Below are positions 38,642 through 46,997 of a DNA stretch of 64,000 nucleotides, one piece after another (position 1 is the stretch's first letter; each line of letters opens with the position of its first letter). Origin of the DNA: Cryobacterium adonitolivorans (GTDB taxonomy: Bacteria > Actinomycetota > Actinomycetes > Actinomycetales > Microbacteriaceae); contig NZ_SOFL01000008.1 of the NCBI RefSeq assembly GCF_004402695.1, positions 27,058 to 91,057 on the forward strand. The letters run 5' to 3'. Position numbers and translations under genes: made by a program. The notes below the pieces were generated by a model. The model was not told the DNA's origin. It worked only from the letters and a program-made list of their open reading frames with translations, and did no database searches.

Positions 38642-40587
38642 GCCTCAACGACCAGACTCCGGCCCAGCCGGGCACCCCCGCCGAGCCGCTGCGCCCGCGC
38701 GGCGCCCACGCCGCCACGCCCGACACCGAGCCCGGCACGGATGCCGTCGCCGCGGTCCCCGAGACCGCCACAGACGACGAACGCGAACCGGAAACCGCCG
38801 TGCTGAACACCGTCGCCGACGAGCCGGCCAGCGAGCAGGACGCAGACGTGCCCGCAGCCACGGCCGTGCTGGACACCACGGCCACCGACCCGGTCAACCT
38901 GTTGCTCGTGACCGCCACCGCCTGGCTCGCCCAGGACCCGGACCCGGAGACCCGCGCCGAGCTGCGTGTGCTGATCCAGCAGGCCCAGGACCGCGACCCG
39001 GCCGCCGTCGCCGACCTGCACTCCCGCTTCGACGAGCGCCTCGCGTTCGGCACCGCGGGCCTCCGCGGCGAAATCGCCGCCGGCTCCAACCGGATGAACC
39101 GGGTTCTCGTCAGCCAGGCCGCCGCCGGGCTCGCCGCCTATCTCCTCGCCGCCGCAGCGAACAACCGGCCCGGCAGCATCCCCTCGGTGGTCATCGGTTA
39201 CGACGGCCGACGCAACTCGCACGTCTTCGCCACAGACACGGCCGCGATCATGGCCGGTGCCGGCGTGCGTGCCGTGCTGCTGCCCCGCCTGCTGCCTACC
39301 CCGGTTCTGGCCTTCGCGGTGCGCCACCTCGGCGCGAGCGCCGGCGTGATGGTCACCGCCTCGCACAACCCGCCCAACGACAACGGCTACAAGGTGTACC
39401 TCGGCGACTCCGACGAGGGCTCGCAGATCGTCTCCCCGGATGACGTCGCCATCGCCGCCGAGATCCAGCGGGTGGCAGACACCCAGCTCGTGACGGAACT
39501 GGCCCGCGCCGCCTACGAAACCGCCCCGGAGTCCGTCGTGCAGGCCTACGTGGATGCGACCGCCGCCGTCGGCCGGCCGCCGCGCGCGCAGGTGACCTGC
39601 GTCTACACGGCCCTCCACGGAGTGGGCTGGGACACCACCCGCCGGGTGTTCGACGCTGCCGGGTTCGCCCTGCCCACCCTCGTGGACGCGCAGATCGCCC
39701 CCGACTCCGCGTTCCCCACCGTCGCGTTCCCCAACCCGGAGGAACCCGGCGCGATGGACCTCGCCTACGAGAGCGCGCGCGAGGTGAACGCCGAACTGAT
39801 CATCGCGAACGACCCGGATGCGGACAGGCTCGCCATCGCCATCCCCGACGTCGACGCGCCGGAGGGCTACCGTCGCCTCAGCGGCAACGAGGTCGGCGCC
39901 ATCCTCGGCTGGCGGGCCGCTGAGCTCGCCGCGACCGCGCCAGGTGACGGCGGCGCGGACGGAACCCTCGCCTGCTCGATCGTGTCGACGCCGGCGCTCA
40001 AGGCCGTCGCCGACGCGTACGGCCTGAACTTCGCCGACACCCTCACCGGGTTCAAATGGGTCTCCCGCGCTCCCGGCCTGATCTTCGGCTTCGAGGAGGC
40101 CCTCGGCTACCTGGTCAACCCCGGCACGGTGCGCGACAAGGACGGCATCTCGGCCGCCGTGGCGCTGCTGTCCCTGGTCAGCGACCTCAAGGCCGACGGC
40201 GTCACGCTCGCCGAGCACCTCGACGCCTTCGCCGAGCGGTTCGGTTTCTTCGCCTCGGGCCAGATCTCGGTGCGCGTCACCGACCTCACCGAAATCGAGA
40301 GGGTGATGGCGCGCCTGCGCGAGAGCCCGCCCGCGATGATCGGCGCGAGCCGGGTCGACCACATCGACGATCTCTCCCACGGCTTCAACGGCCTGCCGCC
40401 GAGCGACGTGCTGCGGATCGTGCTCGCCGACGGCTCCCGGGTGATGGTGCGGCCCAGCGGCACCGAACCCAAGCTCAAGGTGTACCTCGACACGCACAGC
40501 AGCCTCGGCAGCCTCGCCGAACGCCGGCAGGCGGCATCCGATGCCCTCGTCGAGCTCGACAGGGGCATGCGCGCGCTCATCGGCTGA
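38638..40587 (+). CDS. Phospho-sugar mutase (PGM2/PgcA type), possible phosphopentomutase
   Basis: 649 residues. The catalytic core starts near residue 120 with RLAFGTAGLRGEIAAGSNRM. The phosphoserine loop is SAGVMVTASHNPPNDNGYKV, the metal loop LIIANDPDADRLAIAIPDVD, the sugar loop FGFEEALGYLVNPGTVRDKD and the phosphate loop VMVRPSGTEPKLKVYLDTHS. About 80 N-terminal residues are a low-complexity Ala/Pro/Glu/Asp/Thr stretch absent from typical relatives. PGM2-type enzymes include phosphopentomutases; coupling to a nucleoside phosphorylase supports ribose-1-phosphate as substrate, but glucose-1-phosphate or mannose-1-phosphate remain possible. Confidence 0.85.
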   Translation: MSLNDQTPAQPGTPAEPLRPRGAHAATPDTEPGTDAVAAVPETATDDEREPETAVLNTVADEPASEQDADVPAATAVLDTTATDPVNLLLVTATAWLAQDPDPETRAELRVLIQQAQDRDPAAVADLHSRFDERLAFGTAGLRGEIAAGSNRMNRVLVSQAAAGLAAYLLAAAANNRPGSIPSVVIGYDGRRNSHVFATDTAAIMAGAGVRAVLLPRLLPTPVLAFAVRHLGASAGVMVTASHNPPNDNGYKVYLGDSDEGSQIVSPDDVAIAAEIQRVADTQLVTELARAAYETAPESVVQAYVDATAAVGRPPRAQVTCVYTALHGVGWDTTRRVFDAAGFALPTLVDAQIAPDSAFPTVAFPNPEEPGAMDLAYESAREVNAELIIANDPDADRLAIAIPDVDAPEGYRRLSGNEVGAILGWRAAELAATAPGDGGADGTLACSIVSTPALKAVADAYGLNFADTLTGFKWVSRAPGLIFGFEEALGYLVNPGTVRDKDGISAAVALLSLVSDLKADGVTLAEHLDAFAERFGFFASGQISVRVTDLTEIERVMARLRESPPAMIGASRVDHIDDLSHGFNGLPPSDVLRIVLADGSRVMVRPSGTEPKLKVYLDTHSSLGSLAERRQAASDALVELDRGMRALIG

Positions 40588-40602
40588 CCGGCCGGCGCTT
40601 GA

Positions 40603-40630
40603 GCGCGGATGCCCGACCGGGCATCCGCGC
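40603..40630. terminator. Bidirectional hairpin terminator
   Basis: GCGCGGATGCCC and GGGCATCCGCGC form a perfect 12-bp stem with a 4-base loop between the converging mutase and PTS genes. Confidence 0.8.
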
Positions 40631-40635
40631 CGTGC

Positions 40636-40908
40636 TTAACCGAGCGCGATCTCGAGCTTCGCGGTCAGCTCGTCGAGGTCGAAGAAGTTGTCAATCACGA
40701 TGACGTCGGCGTTGGTCTTGCCGATCGACGGCACCAGCTCCGACGAGGTGAGGATGACCTGCGCGTCCGCGGCGGCCAGCTTCACGCTGGCGATATCGGC
40801 CGCGGTGACGTCGGCCTCGATGTCCAGGCGCTCGAGGGCGCGTTCGGCGTTGACCTTGAGAATGGCGGACGTGCCGATACCGACACCGCAGAGTGCGACG
40901 ATCTTCAT
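40636..40908 (-). CDS. PTS sugar-specific IIB component
   Basis: 90 residues. KIVALCGVGIGTSAILKVNA holds the phosphocysteine P-loop typical of the ascorbate/galactitol/lactose-type IIB domains; ADVIVIDNFFDLDELTAKLE follows. It would accept phosphate from IIA and pass it to a sugar carried by a IIC protein. No IIC gene is present nearby. The start overlaps the IIA stop by four bases. Confidence 0.82.
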   Translation of the reverse strand: MKIVALCGVGIGTSAILKVNAERALERLDIEADVTAADIASVKLAAADAQVILTSSELVPSIGKTNADVIVIDNFFDLDELTAKLEIALG

Positions 40909-41387
40909 TGTGGTTCCTCCGTGCTGGCGTCTTCGCCGGTTGGTGCCGCGATGCCCAGGAGCGAGCGTACGGATGCTGCGTCCGGCGCCGCTGCCAGCGC
41001 CGGGATGATGCTCGAGTCGTTGAAAATGTTGGCGAGCTCGGCGACGAAGTGCACGTGCTCGTCACCCGTGGTCACCGCCAGGCCCAGGATCACGTTCACG
41101 GGGTCGTTGTGCGGATGCCCGAACGCCACGGGCTCGGCGAGGGTCACCACGCTCAGCCCCTCGGTGAGCACATCGGGGCCGGGCCGGGCGTGCGCCAGGG
41201 CCAGCCCGGGCGCGATCACCACGTAGGCGCCGAATTCCTCGATCACGGCGACCATGCGCTCGGTATAGCCGGGTGCGGTGGAACCGGATCTCTCCAGCGC
41301 CGCGCCGGCGGCGCCGACGGCGGCCCGCCAGTCGGGAACGTGCAGGCCGACGTCGATGGCGTCAAGGGGAAGTGGTGGGAGGGACAT
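40905..41387 (-). CDS. PTS IIA component (mannitol/fructose/ascorbate type)
   Basis: 160 residues of the PTS_EIIA_2 fold. The phosphohistidine is in YVVIAPGLALAHARPGPDVL, with VVTLAEPVAFGHPHNDPVNV and the later TTGDEHVHFVAELANIFND. It precedes IIB on the same strand, and adenosine deaminase lies 29 bases upstream. The placement suggests one transcript add-IIA-IIB, so the pair may carry or sense a nucleoside-derived sugar, or use a IIC encoded elsewhere. Confidence 0.82.
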   Translation of the reverse strand: MSLPPLPLDAIDVGLHVPDWRAAVGAAGAALERSGSTAPGYTERMVAVIEEFGAYVVIAPGLALAHARPGPDVLTEGLSVVTLAEPVAFGHPHNDPVNVILGLAVTTGDEHVHFVAELANIFNDSSIIPALAAAPDAASVRSLLGIAAPTGEDASTEEPQ

Positions 41388-41416
41388 GGCTGCTTTCTAG
41401 CGTGGGCGACGGCGGG

Positions 41417-42538
41417 CTAGGCGTTGGCGAAACCCGCGACGATGGCGTCGGCGAGTTCTTCGCGCTCCTCCAGCGGCAGGAATGCCGCGGAGGCCGCGTT
41501 GAGCTGCAGGGCCTCGAGGTCGTCGAGGTCGTAGCCGAAGGCATCGGTGAGCAGGGCCAGCTCACGACTGAGGGTGGTGGCGCTCATCAGCCGGTTGTCG
41601 GTGTTGACGGTGACGCGGAAACCGAGCTGGTAGAGCAGGTCAAACGGGTGGTCGAGGATGTCGTCGCCCCAGGACGCGATCGCGCCAGTCTGCAGGTTCG
41701 ACGACGGGCTGAGCTCCAGCGGGATCTCCCGGTCACGCACCCACTGGGCGAGCGGGCCGAGGGTGACGTAGGTGTTCTCCTGGTCCTCCCGGCCGATTTC
41801 GATGTCCTCGGCCAGGCGCACTCCGTGCCCGAGACGCAGGGCGCGGCCGGCGAAGAGGGCGCCGCGGATGCTGTCCAGCCCGTCGGCCTCGCCGGCGTGC
41901 GCGGTGACCGGGAAGAGGTTCTGGGCCAGGTAGTCGAACGCGGCGGCGTGGTTGCCGGCCGGGAAGCCCTCCTCGGCGCCGGCGATGTCGAACCCGACCA
42001 CGCCGAGGTCGCGGTGCCGCACGGCGAGTTCGGCGACCTCGAGGGACCTGTCGGCGTGCCGCATCGCGGTGATCAGCTGGCCGATCTTGATGTTGGTGCC
42101 GGCCCGGGCAACCCCTTCGATGCCCGCGGCGATGCCTTCCTGCACGGCGTCGACGGCCTGGTCGAGGCTGAGGCCGGCCGCCAGGTGCTGCTCGGGGGCC
42201 CAGCGCACCTCGGCGTAGATCACGCCGTCCAGGGCGAGGTCTTCGACGAATTCCCTGGCCACCCGCACGAGGGCCTCGTGGGTCTGCATAACGGCGACGG
42301 TGATCTCAAAAGTCTTGATGTAGTCCACGAGCGAGCCGGAGGTCGCCTGGCTGACGAACCAGTCGGCGAGACCGGCCTCGGTGGTGGCGGGCAGCTCAAG
42401 GCCGATCGAGTCGGCCAGCTCGAGGATCGTGCCCGGCCGCAGGCCGCCGTCGAGGTGGTCGTGCAGGGAGACTTTGGGCAGGGCGTTGATGCTCACGCCG
42501 CTGCCGGGCAAAAGGTATTCCTCGGAGCTGATATTCAC
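41417..42538 (-). CDS. add: Adenosine deaminase
   Basis: Deaminates adenosine and deoxyadenosine to inosine forms. 373 residues: PKVSLHDHLDGGLRPGTILE with the zinc histidines, VVGFDIAGAEEGFPAGNHAA, FPVTAHAGEADGLDSIRGAL with the catalytic His and Glu, LRLGHGVRLAEDIEI, IPLELSPSSNLQTGAIASWG and VTVNTDNRLMSATTLSREL with the final zinc aspartate. The start is GTG 42538, six bases after TAGATT. It feeds inosine to the phosphorylase encoded at 37808. Confidence 0.95.
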   Translation of the reverse strand: MNISSEEYLLPGSGVSINALPKVSLHDHLDGGLRPGTILELADSIGLELPATTEAGLADWFVSQATSGSLVDYIKTFEITVAVMQTHEALVRVAREFVEDLALDGVIYAEVRWAPEQHLAAGLSLDQAVDAVQEGIAAGIEGVARAGTNIKIGQLITAMRHADRSLEVAELAVRHRDLGVVGFDIAGAEEGFPAGNHAAAFDYLAQNLFPVTAHAGEADGLDSIRGALFAGRALRLGHGVRLAEDIEIGREDQENTYVTLGPLAQWVRDREIPLELSPSSNLQTGAIASWGDDILDHPFDLLYQLGFRVTVNTDNRLMSATTLSRELALLTDAFGYDLDDLEALQLNAASAAFLPLEEREELADAIVAGFANA

Positions 42539-42550
42539 TCCCCCAATCTA
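42539..42550 (-). promoter_or_regulatory. -10 box (TAGATT, 42545-42550) for a leaderless add start
   Basis: TAGATT six bases from GTG 42538. The six intervening bases are G-rich and could also act as a ribosome site on a longer mRNA. Confidence 0.45.
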
Positions 42551-42650
42551 TCGCTCCCGCGCGGCACGTATCCCGATGCCGCCACATCCGCCCTCGGCAC
42601 CCGCCCGCCGCCGCGCCCCGGCCCGCCCGGCGACGCCGGGTGACAGGTGC

Positions 42651-42690
42651 GGCCCGTGGAACGGCCCCCCAACGGGCCCCATCTGCCCGT
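42651..42690. repeat. Small overlapping dyads upstream of the DUF559 gene
   Basis: GGCCCGT (42651) pairs with ACGGGCC (42672), and ACGGGC (42672) alternatively pairs with GCCCGT (42685). They adjoin the larger hairpin at 42711. Apart from these and that hairpin, I see no gene in 42551-42834. Confidence 0.5.
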
Positions 42691-42710
42691 TCGCCGAAGT
42701 TGGAGACGGC

Positions 42711-42765
42711 GAGTGGGCAGTTGCGGCCCCGTTACCTGTTCCAGACGGGCCCGAACTGCCCACTC
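42711..42765. repeat. Large imperfect hairpin, left flank of DUF559 gene 1
   Basis: GAGTGGGCAGTTGCGGCCC (42711-42729) is inverted at 42747-42765 as GGGCCCGAACTGCCCACTC, a 19-bp stem with two mismatches and a 17-base loop. The core GGCAGTTCGGGCCC recurs on the other side of the gene at 43769, as an inverted pair with the second arm. Confidence 0.75.
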
Positions 42766-42822
42766 AGTGGGGTGCACTCCCGGTGTCGGTGGATAACTCT
42801 GACGCGCGCGAGCAGGAACTGG

Positions 42823-42834
42823 CACGGTGCTGGC
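42823..42834 (+). promoter_or_regulatory. -10-like CACGGT, six bases before the DUF559 ATG
   Basis: GGCACGGT with a six-base gap to ATG 42835. The same GGCACGGT-N6-ATG arrangement precedes the other DUF559 gene at 62906. Confidence 0.45.
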
Positions 42835-43737
42835 ATGTCCCGTCGATCAGAACTCCCCCGCGGTCTCGACCTGGATGGTTTCACCGTCGCCGAGGCCCGG
42901 GCGGCGGGGGTCAACCGGAAGCGCACGCGCGCCCGCGACCTGGAGATCCCGTTCCGCGGTGTGCGGGCGTTTGCGGGCAGCGGTGCGGCAGTGGCCGGCC
43001 TCGCCCGCGCCTATGCCGCACGGATGCCCGCAGACCACTTCTTCAGCCACACCACGGGGGCGCTTCTGCTCGGCCTTCCGCTTCCGCGTCGGCTCGAGAA
43101 CGATCCGCGGCTGCATGTGAGCGTCCTGTCCCCCGAGCGAGCGCTCCGCATGAGGGGCGTCGTGGGTCATTCCGTACGGGGCCGCCCAGGCCTCTGGATC
43201 GTGAACGGCCTCACGATGACGGACCCCGTGAGCACTTGGTGCGACCTCGCAGCTCTACTCGGCCCTGACGACCTGATTGCGGTCGGCGATCACCTCCTGG
43301 GAAAGCTCGCGCCGCCGGCCACGATGGAGCTGCTCGCCGCCGCTGTCGCGGCGCGGGCGGGACGACGCGGTGTGCAACGGCTACGCCAGGCGCTGGTGTG
43401 GGTGCGCCCCAGGGTGGAGTCCCCGCGCGAAACCCGGCTGCGGCTGCTGGTGGTGCGCGCCGGCTTCCCCGAACCCGACACCAATGTCGACTTGCCCCTG
43501 CCTCCGGGGCGCAGGCGGGCGCGCGGAGACCTGGTTTACCTGCGCTACAAGATCCTGGTCGAGTACGACGGCGAGCAGCATCGCACCGATGACGCTCAAT
43601 TCGCTCGCGACCTGGAACGCCTCGATGACCTGGCCGCCGCAGGCTGGCGGGTCATCCGCGCGGCGAAGGGCACCCGTCCCGCCGAGATCCTCAGCCGCCT
43701 GGACGAGGCGCTGCGAGCGAGAGGCTGGCGCCCCTAG
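42835..43737 (+). CDS. DUF559 / PD-(D/E)XK nuclease-fold protein, copy 1
   Basis: 300 residues. The N-terminal half resembles the winged-helix and linker region of AbiEi-like or DUF559 proteins (LDGFTVAEARAAGVNRKRTR, FSHTTGALLLGLPLPRRLEN, LTMTDPVSTWCDLAALLG). The C-terminal part is DUF559: ESPRETRLRLLVVRAGFPEP, then ARGDLVYLRYKILVEYDGEQ with the Asp and Glu of the PD-(D/E)XK-like core, QFARDLERLDDLAAAGWRVI and IRAAKG. The fold is shared with Vsr-type endonucleases, but the cellular role of these actinobacterial multi-copy proteins is unknown to me. It stands alone between private inverted repeats. Confidence 0.8.
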   Translation: MSRRSELPRGLDLDGFTVAEARAAGVNRKRTRARDLEIPFRGVRAFAGSGAAVAGLARAYAARMPADHFFSHTTGALLLGLPLPRRLENDPRLHVSVLSPERALRMRGVVGHSVRGRPGLWIVNGLTMTDPVSTWCDLAALLGPDDLIAVGDHLLGKLAPPATMELLAAAVAARAGRRGVQRLRQALVWVRPRVESPRETRLRLLVVRAGFPEPDTNVDLPLPPGRRRARGDLVYLRYKILVEYDGEQHRTDDAQFARDLERLDDLAAAGWRVIRAAKGTRPAEILSRLDEALRARGWRP

Positions 43738-43760
43738 CGTCTGAGCCGGGAGAACAGCCT

Positions 43761-43821
43761 CACGAGAAGGCAGTTCGGGCCCGCTCGGGCCATCCACACC
43801 GGCCCCATATGTCATCTCGTG
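43761..43821. repeat. Inverted-repeat element, right flank of DUF559 gene 1
   Basis: Outer arms CACGAGAAGGC and GTCATCTCGTG (9 of 11 pair) enclose GGCAGTTCGGGCCC (43769-43782). That core is the exact inverse of GGGCCCGAACTGCC at 42747-42760 on the other side of the gene. Confidence 0.6.
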
Positions 43822-43868
43822 CACGCCGGCGAACGACGGCGTTGGGTGGGGCTGGCGAGAGGACAGGA

Positions 43869-43899
43869 GAGGCCCCATCGCGGCGGGCGACGGGGCCTC
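43869..43899. terminator. Hairpin terminator of the nucleoside operon
   Basis: GAGGCCCCATCGC and GCGACGGGGCCTC pair with one mismatch around a 5-base loop, 37 bases past the end of deoA on the minus strand. Confidence 0.7.
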
Positions 43900-43936
43900 A
43901 TCGGGCAACTCGAGCCCCCGGGGAGGCTGGCGCTCG

Positions 43937-45253
43937 CTAGTTGGAGATGCGCTCGGCGATCAGGGGGCCGCCGTCGAGCACGGGCTCGCCGGGATCGCCG
44001 ATGCGCCAGGCGCCCTCGACGGCCTCGAGGGCCCGCGCGAAGCGCTCGGGCTCGTCGGCGCTGAGGGTGAACAGCGGCTCGCCCTTGCGGACGGTGTCGC
44101 CGGGCTTGGCGTGCAGGTCGATGCCCGCGGCGTGCTGCACCGGGTCCTGCTTGCGGGCGCGGCCCGCTCCCAGGCGCCAGGCCCCGATGCCGAACGGCAG
44201 CGCCTGCTGCTCGACGAGCACCCCGTCGCGGTCGGCGAGCACGGTGTGGGTTTCGCGAGCCACGGGCATCGCGGCATCGGGGTCGCCGCCCTGCGCACGG
44301 ATGACCGCGCGCCACTTGTCCATCGCGCGACCGTCTTTCAGGGCCACCTCGACGTCGACGTCCTTCTGGCCGACCAGGGCGAGCATCTCGCGGGCCAGCG
44401 CCACGGTGAGCTCCACCACGTCGGCGGGGCCGCCGCCGGCGAGCACCTCGAGGGACTCCCGCACCTCGTTGGCGTTGCCGATGGCCAGGCCCAGCGGCAC
44501 GTTCATGTTGGTCAGCAGGGCGGAGGTGGCCACGCCGGCGTCCTCGCCGAGCGCAACCATGGTGCGGGCCAGCTCGCGGGACCGGTCGATGTCCTTGAGG
44601 AACGCGCCGGAGCCGAACTTGACGTCGAGCACCAGGGCAGCGGTGCCCTCGGCGATCTTCTTGGACATGATCGACGACGCGATCAGCGGGATCGCCTCGA
44701 CGGTGCCGGTGATGTCGCGCAGGGCGTAGAGCTTGCCGTCGGCCGGGGCCAGGCCGCTGCCGGCGGCGGAGATGCAGCCACCGACATCCTGCAGCTGCGC
44801 GAACATTTCTTCGTTGCTGAGGTTGGCGCGCCAGCCCGGGATGGACTCGAGCTTGTCCAGGGTGCCGCCGGTGTGGCCGAGGCCACGGCCGGAGAGCTGC
44901 GGCACCGCGGCACCGAAGACCGCCACGAGGGGCATCAGCGGCAGGGTGATCTTGTCGCCCACACCGCCGGTGGAGTGCTTGTCGGTGGTCGGTTTGCCCA
45001 GGCCGTCGAAGCTCATCCGCTCGCCGGAGTTGAGCATGGCCATCGTCATGTCGCGGATCTCCCGGCGGGACATGCCGTTGAGGAAGATCGCCATGGTCAT
45101 GGCGGCCATCTGTTCGTCGCCGACGTAGCCGCGGGTGTACGCGTCGATCAGCCAGTCGATCTGGGGCGTCGAGAGTTCGCCCTTGTCGCGCTTGGCGTGG
45201 ATCAGGTCGACGGCGTCGAAGGCCTCGATGGTGCGGGCGGGGGTGGAGCTCAT
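43937..45253 (-). CDS. deoA: Thymidine phosphorylase
   Basis: 438 residues of the pyrimidine-nucleoside phosphorylase family: AVDLIHAKRDKGELSTPQID, the phosphate loop TDKHSTGGVGDKITLPLMPL, GRGLGHTGGTLDKLESIPG, LIASSIMSKKIAEGTAALVL and KFGSGAF. A C-terminal hybrid domain ends in GDTVRKGEPLFTLSADEPER. It releases the base and deoxyribose-1-phosphate from thymidine or deoxyuridine. ATG 45253 overlaps the cdd stop (ATGA); the longer open frame lies within cdd out of phase. Confidence 0.94.
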   Translation of the reverse strand: MSSTPARTIEAFDAVDLIHAKRDKGELSTPQIDWLIDAYTRGYVGDEQMAAMTMAIFLNGMSRREIRDMTMAMLNSGERMSFDGLGKPTTDKHSTGGVGDKITLPLMPLVAVFGAAVPQLSGRGLGHTGGTLDKLESIPGWRANLSNEEMFAQLQDVGGCISAAGSGLAPADGKLYALRDITGTVEAIPLIASSIMSKKIAEGTAALVLDVKFGSGAFLKDIDRSRELARTMVALGEDAGVATSALLTNMNVPLGLAIGNANEVRESLEVLAGGGPADVVELTVALAREMLALVGQKDVDVEVALKDGRAMDKWRAVIRAQGGDPDAAMPVARETHTVLADRDGVLVEQQALPFGIGAWRLGAGRARKQDPVQHAAGIDLHAKPGDTVRKGEPLFTLSADEPERFARALEAVEGAWRIGDPGEPVLDGGPLIAERISN

Positions 45254-45702
45254 GAGTTGTCTTTCCTGTAGGCGGCGAGCTGGCGGGGCCCGAAGGCGTC
45301 CGGCAGGACCTCGTCGATGGTGCGCACGCCGGAGACGGTCTCCAACAGCATGCCTGGTACCGAGTGTTCGTAGAGCAGCTGGCGGCAGCGGCCGCAGGGC
45401 ATCAGCGTGTTGCCGTTGCCGTCGACGCAGCTGAACGCCACGAGCTGGCCGCCGCCGGTGAGGTGCAGCACCGACACCAGCGCGCATTCGGCGCAGAGGG
45501 TGAGGCCGTAGGAGGCGTTCTCCACGTTGCACCCGCTGATCACCCGGCCGTCGGTGACGAGGGCTGCCGCTCCGACCGGGAACTTCGAGTAGGGCACGTA
45601 GGCCTTCGTCATCGCTTCGGCGGCCGCGCTGCGCAGCACGCCCCAGTCGATGTCGCCGGAGGTGGGGGTCACGGGGGTCTGGGTCATTGGCGTCTCCGTC
45701 AC
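45250..45702 (-). CDS. cdd: Cytidine deaminase
   Basis: 150 residues, tetrameric type. SKFPVGAAALVTDGRVISGC, then the zinc and catalytic site NVENASYGLTLCAECALVSV (Cys-Ala-Glu) and LMPCGRCRQLLYEH with the other two zinc cysteines. It converts cytidine to uridine. GTG 45702 overlaps the permease stop; ATG 45687 with GGAG upstream is an alternative start. It is coupled on both sides. Confidence 0.93.
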   Translation of the reverse strand: MTETPMTQTPVTPTSGDIDWGVLRSAAAEAMTKAYVPYSKFPVGAAALVTDGRVISGCNVENASYGLTLCAECALVSVLHLTGGGQLVAFSCVDGNGNTLMPCGRCRQLLYEHSVPGMLLETVSGVRTIDEVLPDAFGPRQLAAYRKDNS

Positions 45703-46997
45703 GATTTTATGTACGGTTTACCGGATGCCGCCGGGCCCCGCGACTGGCCCACCAGGCCGGCCACGGCGAAGATGGTGACCAGGTAGGGCAGCATCAGCAT
45801 GAACTCGCTGGGCACCGGCGAACCGATGATGCTCAGCACGTTCTGCAGATTGCTGGCGAAGCCGAACAACAGCGCCGCGAGGGTGGCCCGGATCGGGTCC
45901 CACCGGCCGAAGATCACCGCCGCGAGGGCGATGAAGCCGGCGCCGGCGGTCATCTCCTTGCCGAAAGCGCCCACCGACCCGAGGGTGAAGTACGCGCCTC
46001 CCAGGCCGGCGACGGCGCCCGCGAGGGACACGTTCCAGAACCGGGTGCCGGTGACGTTGATGCCCACGGTGTCGGCGGCCTGCGGGTGCTCGCCAACGGC
46101 GCGCAGGCGGAGGCCCCACTTGGTGTGGAAGATCCCGAAGTACACCGCGGCCACGGCGATGTACATGATGTACACGATCAGGGTCTGCCTGAAGAAGACC
46201 GGCCCGATGATCGGGATCTCGCTGAGCAGCGGGATGTTGATGCGCTCGAACTTGGGCGGCTGGTTGAGGGTGGCCGCGTTGGGGGCGAGGAGCTCGGAGA
46301 ACAGGAAGCCGGTGAGGCCGGTGACGAGCACGTTGAGCACCACACCGACGATGACCTGGTCGACGAAGTACTTGATCGAGAAGGCCGCGAGCACGAAGGA
46401 CACCAGTACCCCGGCTACCATCGCCGCGAGCAGGCCGAGCAGCGGCTGCTGGGTGATCGAGGCCACGATCGCGGAGGTGAACGCACCGGCCAGCAGCTGG
46501 CCCTCGATCGCCACGTTGACCACGCCGACGCGTTCGGAGATGACGCCGCCGAGGGCACCGAAGATCAGCGGGACGGCCAGGCTCAGCGAACCGAACAGCA
46601 GGCCGGGCACCGGGATGCGTTCGTCGGCGGAGGCCCAGGTGAGGAAGCCGATCAGGAGCAGCACGCCGAACACCGAGATCAGCCAGAGCGGCACCTTGCG
46701 GCGGGTCTGCACCATCCAGGCGCTGAACCCGGTGATGCCGGCCAGCAGGATGCTGATCACGATGCCGGTCGGCAGGGTGGGCAGCAGCACGTCGGGCAGC
46801 TGGATCAGGTCGCTGGAGGTGGAGAGCACCATGGTGCTGGTGCCGGTGCGGCCGAAGACCACCATCAGCAGGAAGCCGAGCACGGTGAAGACGCCGAGGA
46901 TGATCGGCACCTTCCAGCTCTTGATGACCGCGGTCGCCGGGCCCTCCTCGGGTTCGACGGGCTGGGTGGGCTGGTTCACGGGAGCGATGATGCTCAT
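45699..46997 (-). CDS. Nucleoside-type ABC transporter permease (second)
   Basis: 432 residues of the BPD_transp_2 family (YufQ/RbsC-like), with nine or ten helices. LIFGALGGVISERVGVVNVA and IEGQLLAGAFTSAIVASI form the conserved permease loop, WGLRLRAVGEHPQAADTVGI the coupling motif and GAGFIALAAVIFGRWDPIRA the C-terminal signature. ATG 46997 overlaps the preceding permease stop; the frame upstream is out-of-phase coding of that gene. Confidence 0.9.
   Translation of the reverse strand: MSIIAPVNQPTQPVEPEEGPATAVIKSWKVPIILGVFTVLGFLLMVVFGRTGTSTMVLSTSSDLIQLPDVLLPTLPTGIVISILLAGITGFSAWMVQTRRKVPLWLISVFGVLLLIGFLTWASADERIPVPGLLFGSLSLAVPLIFGALGGVISERVGVVNVAIEGQLLAGAFTSAIVASITQQPLLGLLAAMVAGVLVSFVLAAFSIKYFVDQVIVGVVLNVLVTGLTGFLFSELLAPNAATLNQPPKFERINIPLLSEIPIIGPVFFRQTLIVYIMYIAVAAVYFGIFHTKWGLRLRAVGEHPQAADTVGINVTGTRFWNVSLAGAVAGLGGAYFTLGSVGAFGKEMTAGAGFIALAAVIFGRWDPIRATLAALLFGFASNLQNVLSIIGSPVPSEFMLMLPYLVTIFAVAGLVGQSRGPAASGKPYIKS

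Noticed and set aside
42835..43737. DUF559 protein called as a Vsr mismatch endonuclease
   Set aside because: Only the broad fold is shared. The zinc-binding and Vsr-specific motifs are not visible, and no cytosine methyltransferase is adjacent.
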